Origin: Bizionia sp.
GTDB taxonomy: Bacteria > Bacteroidota > Bacteroidia > Flavobacteriales > Flavobacteriaceae
Reading direction: 5' to 3'
Assembly: GCA_018067115.1 (NCBI GenBank)
Contig: JAGPVI010000308.1
Location: 1-5,178 of the forward strand
Length of the DNA stretch: 5,178 nt
Positions 4,988 to 5,178 of the stretch are shown here, one piece after another. Both the position numbers and the translations under genes were made by a program. Under the pieces are notes generated by a model, which worked only from the letters and a program-made list of their open reading frames with translations, was not told the DNA's origin and made no database searches. Position 1 is the first letter of the stretch. Each line of letters begins with the position of its first letter.

Positions 4988-5178
4988 ATGAGCAATCACA
5001 CTTTATTCCCAGCCCTTCCACTAGCTGAGTGGACAAAAACAAAAGAAACACTACATCGCTATTTACAAATAGTAGGTAAGTTGCGTTTATCTTTGATGCC
5101 AAAAAATAATCATTGGTGGCATATTACTTTATATGTTACAAATACAGGAATTGCTACAGGTGCAATTCCTAATAAGGA
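4988..5178 (+). CDS. DUF5996 family protein, 3' end outside the window
   Basis: An ATG at 4988 opens a frame that stays open for 63 codons to the window edge, so it is a 3'-truncated gene. The translation begins MSNHTLFPALPLAEWTKTKE, then TLHRYLQIVGKLRLSLMPK, then NHWWHITLYVTNTGIATGAI. This is the conserved N-terminus of the DUF5996 family (PF19459): LPALPL.EW..TK.TLH...QIVGK.RL, then NHWWH..LYVT. Family members are usually around 300 residues, so roughly a fifth is present. Their biochemical function is unknown; the block of Trp and His residues (NHWWH, 41-45) is the most conserved part visible and might form part of an active or binding site, which is only a guess. It lies 16 bases after the second acetyltransferase in a likely operon. 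The leader TATACCACC has no Shine-Dalgarno sequence. Family assignment is from memory of the motif and fairly secure; function is open. Confidence 0.8.
   Translation, partial: MSNHTLFPALPLAEWTKTKETLHRYLQIVGKLRLSLMPKNNHWWHITLYVTNTGIATGAIPNK

Noticed and set aside
4857..5102. Minus-strand open frame over the second acetyltransferase and DUF5996
   Set aside because: It overlaps two recognised + strand genes and their junction. Its hydrophobic composition is what the complement of A-rich coding DNA gives.
1..5178. CRISPR array, tRNA or rRNA gene, insertion sequence, attachment site
   Set aside because: No regularly spaced repeats, no cloverleaf-like or rRNA-like sequence, and no transposase or integrase motifs were seen on either strand.

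Overview
The window most likely comes from a member of the Flavobacteriaceae (phylum Bacteroidota). It is AT-rich, start codons follow A-rich leaders with little or no Shine-Dalgarno sequence, and the protein families (alginate-export-type outer-membrane barrel, Bacteroidota-style DoxX, pirin, DUF5996) fit that group. The assignment is inferred from style and family content, not from a marker gene.

Every supported gene is on the + strand. In order: (1) the 3' part of an outer-membrane beta-barrel of the alginate-export family, whose 5' end lies outside the window; (2) a YoaK/DUF1275 membrane protein; (3) a small DoxX-family membrane protein; (4) a very small GNAT-like acetyltransferase of the PF14542 type; (5) a complete pirin with its metal-binding residues intact; (6) an NAD(P)H-dependent FMN reductase; (7) about 320 bases without an intact gene, holding AT-rich hairpins and what looks like the N-terminal stub of an aldehyde dehydrogenase; (8) a second small PF14542-type acetyltransferase whose ATG overlaps the stop of that stub; (9) the 5' end of a DUF5996 gene that runs off the window.

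Gaps between genes 1 to 6 are 17 to 66 bases, so they may be one transcript or a few overlapping ones. DoxX, pirin and a flavodoxin-like reductase are families often linked to redox, quinone or electrophile stress, so a small stress or detoxification cluster is the most reasonable reading. Nothing in the sequence proves a shared pathway.

I see no mobile element, CRISPR array, RNA gene or clearly new multi-gene system. The points most worth a second look are the aldehyde dehydrogenase remnant fused by a TAATG overlap to the second acetyltransferase, the two divergent PF14542 proteins on either side of pirin and the reductase, and an identical 17-base string at two stop-to-start junctions.
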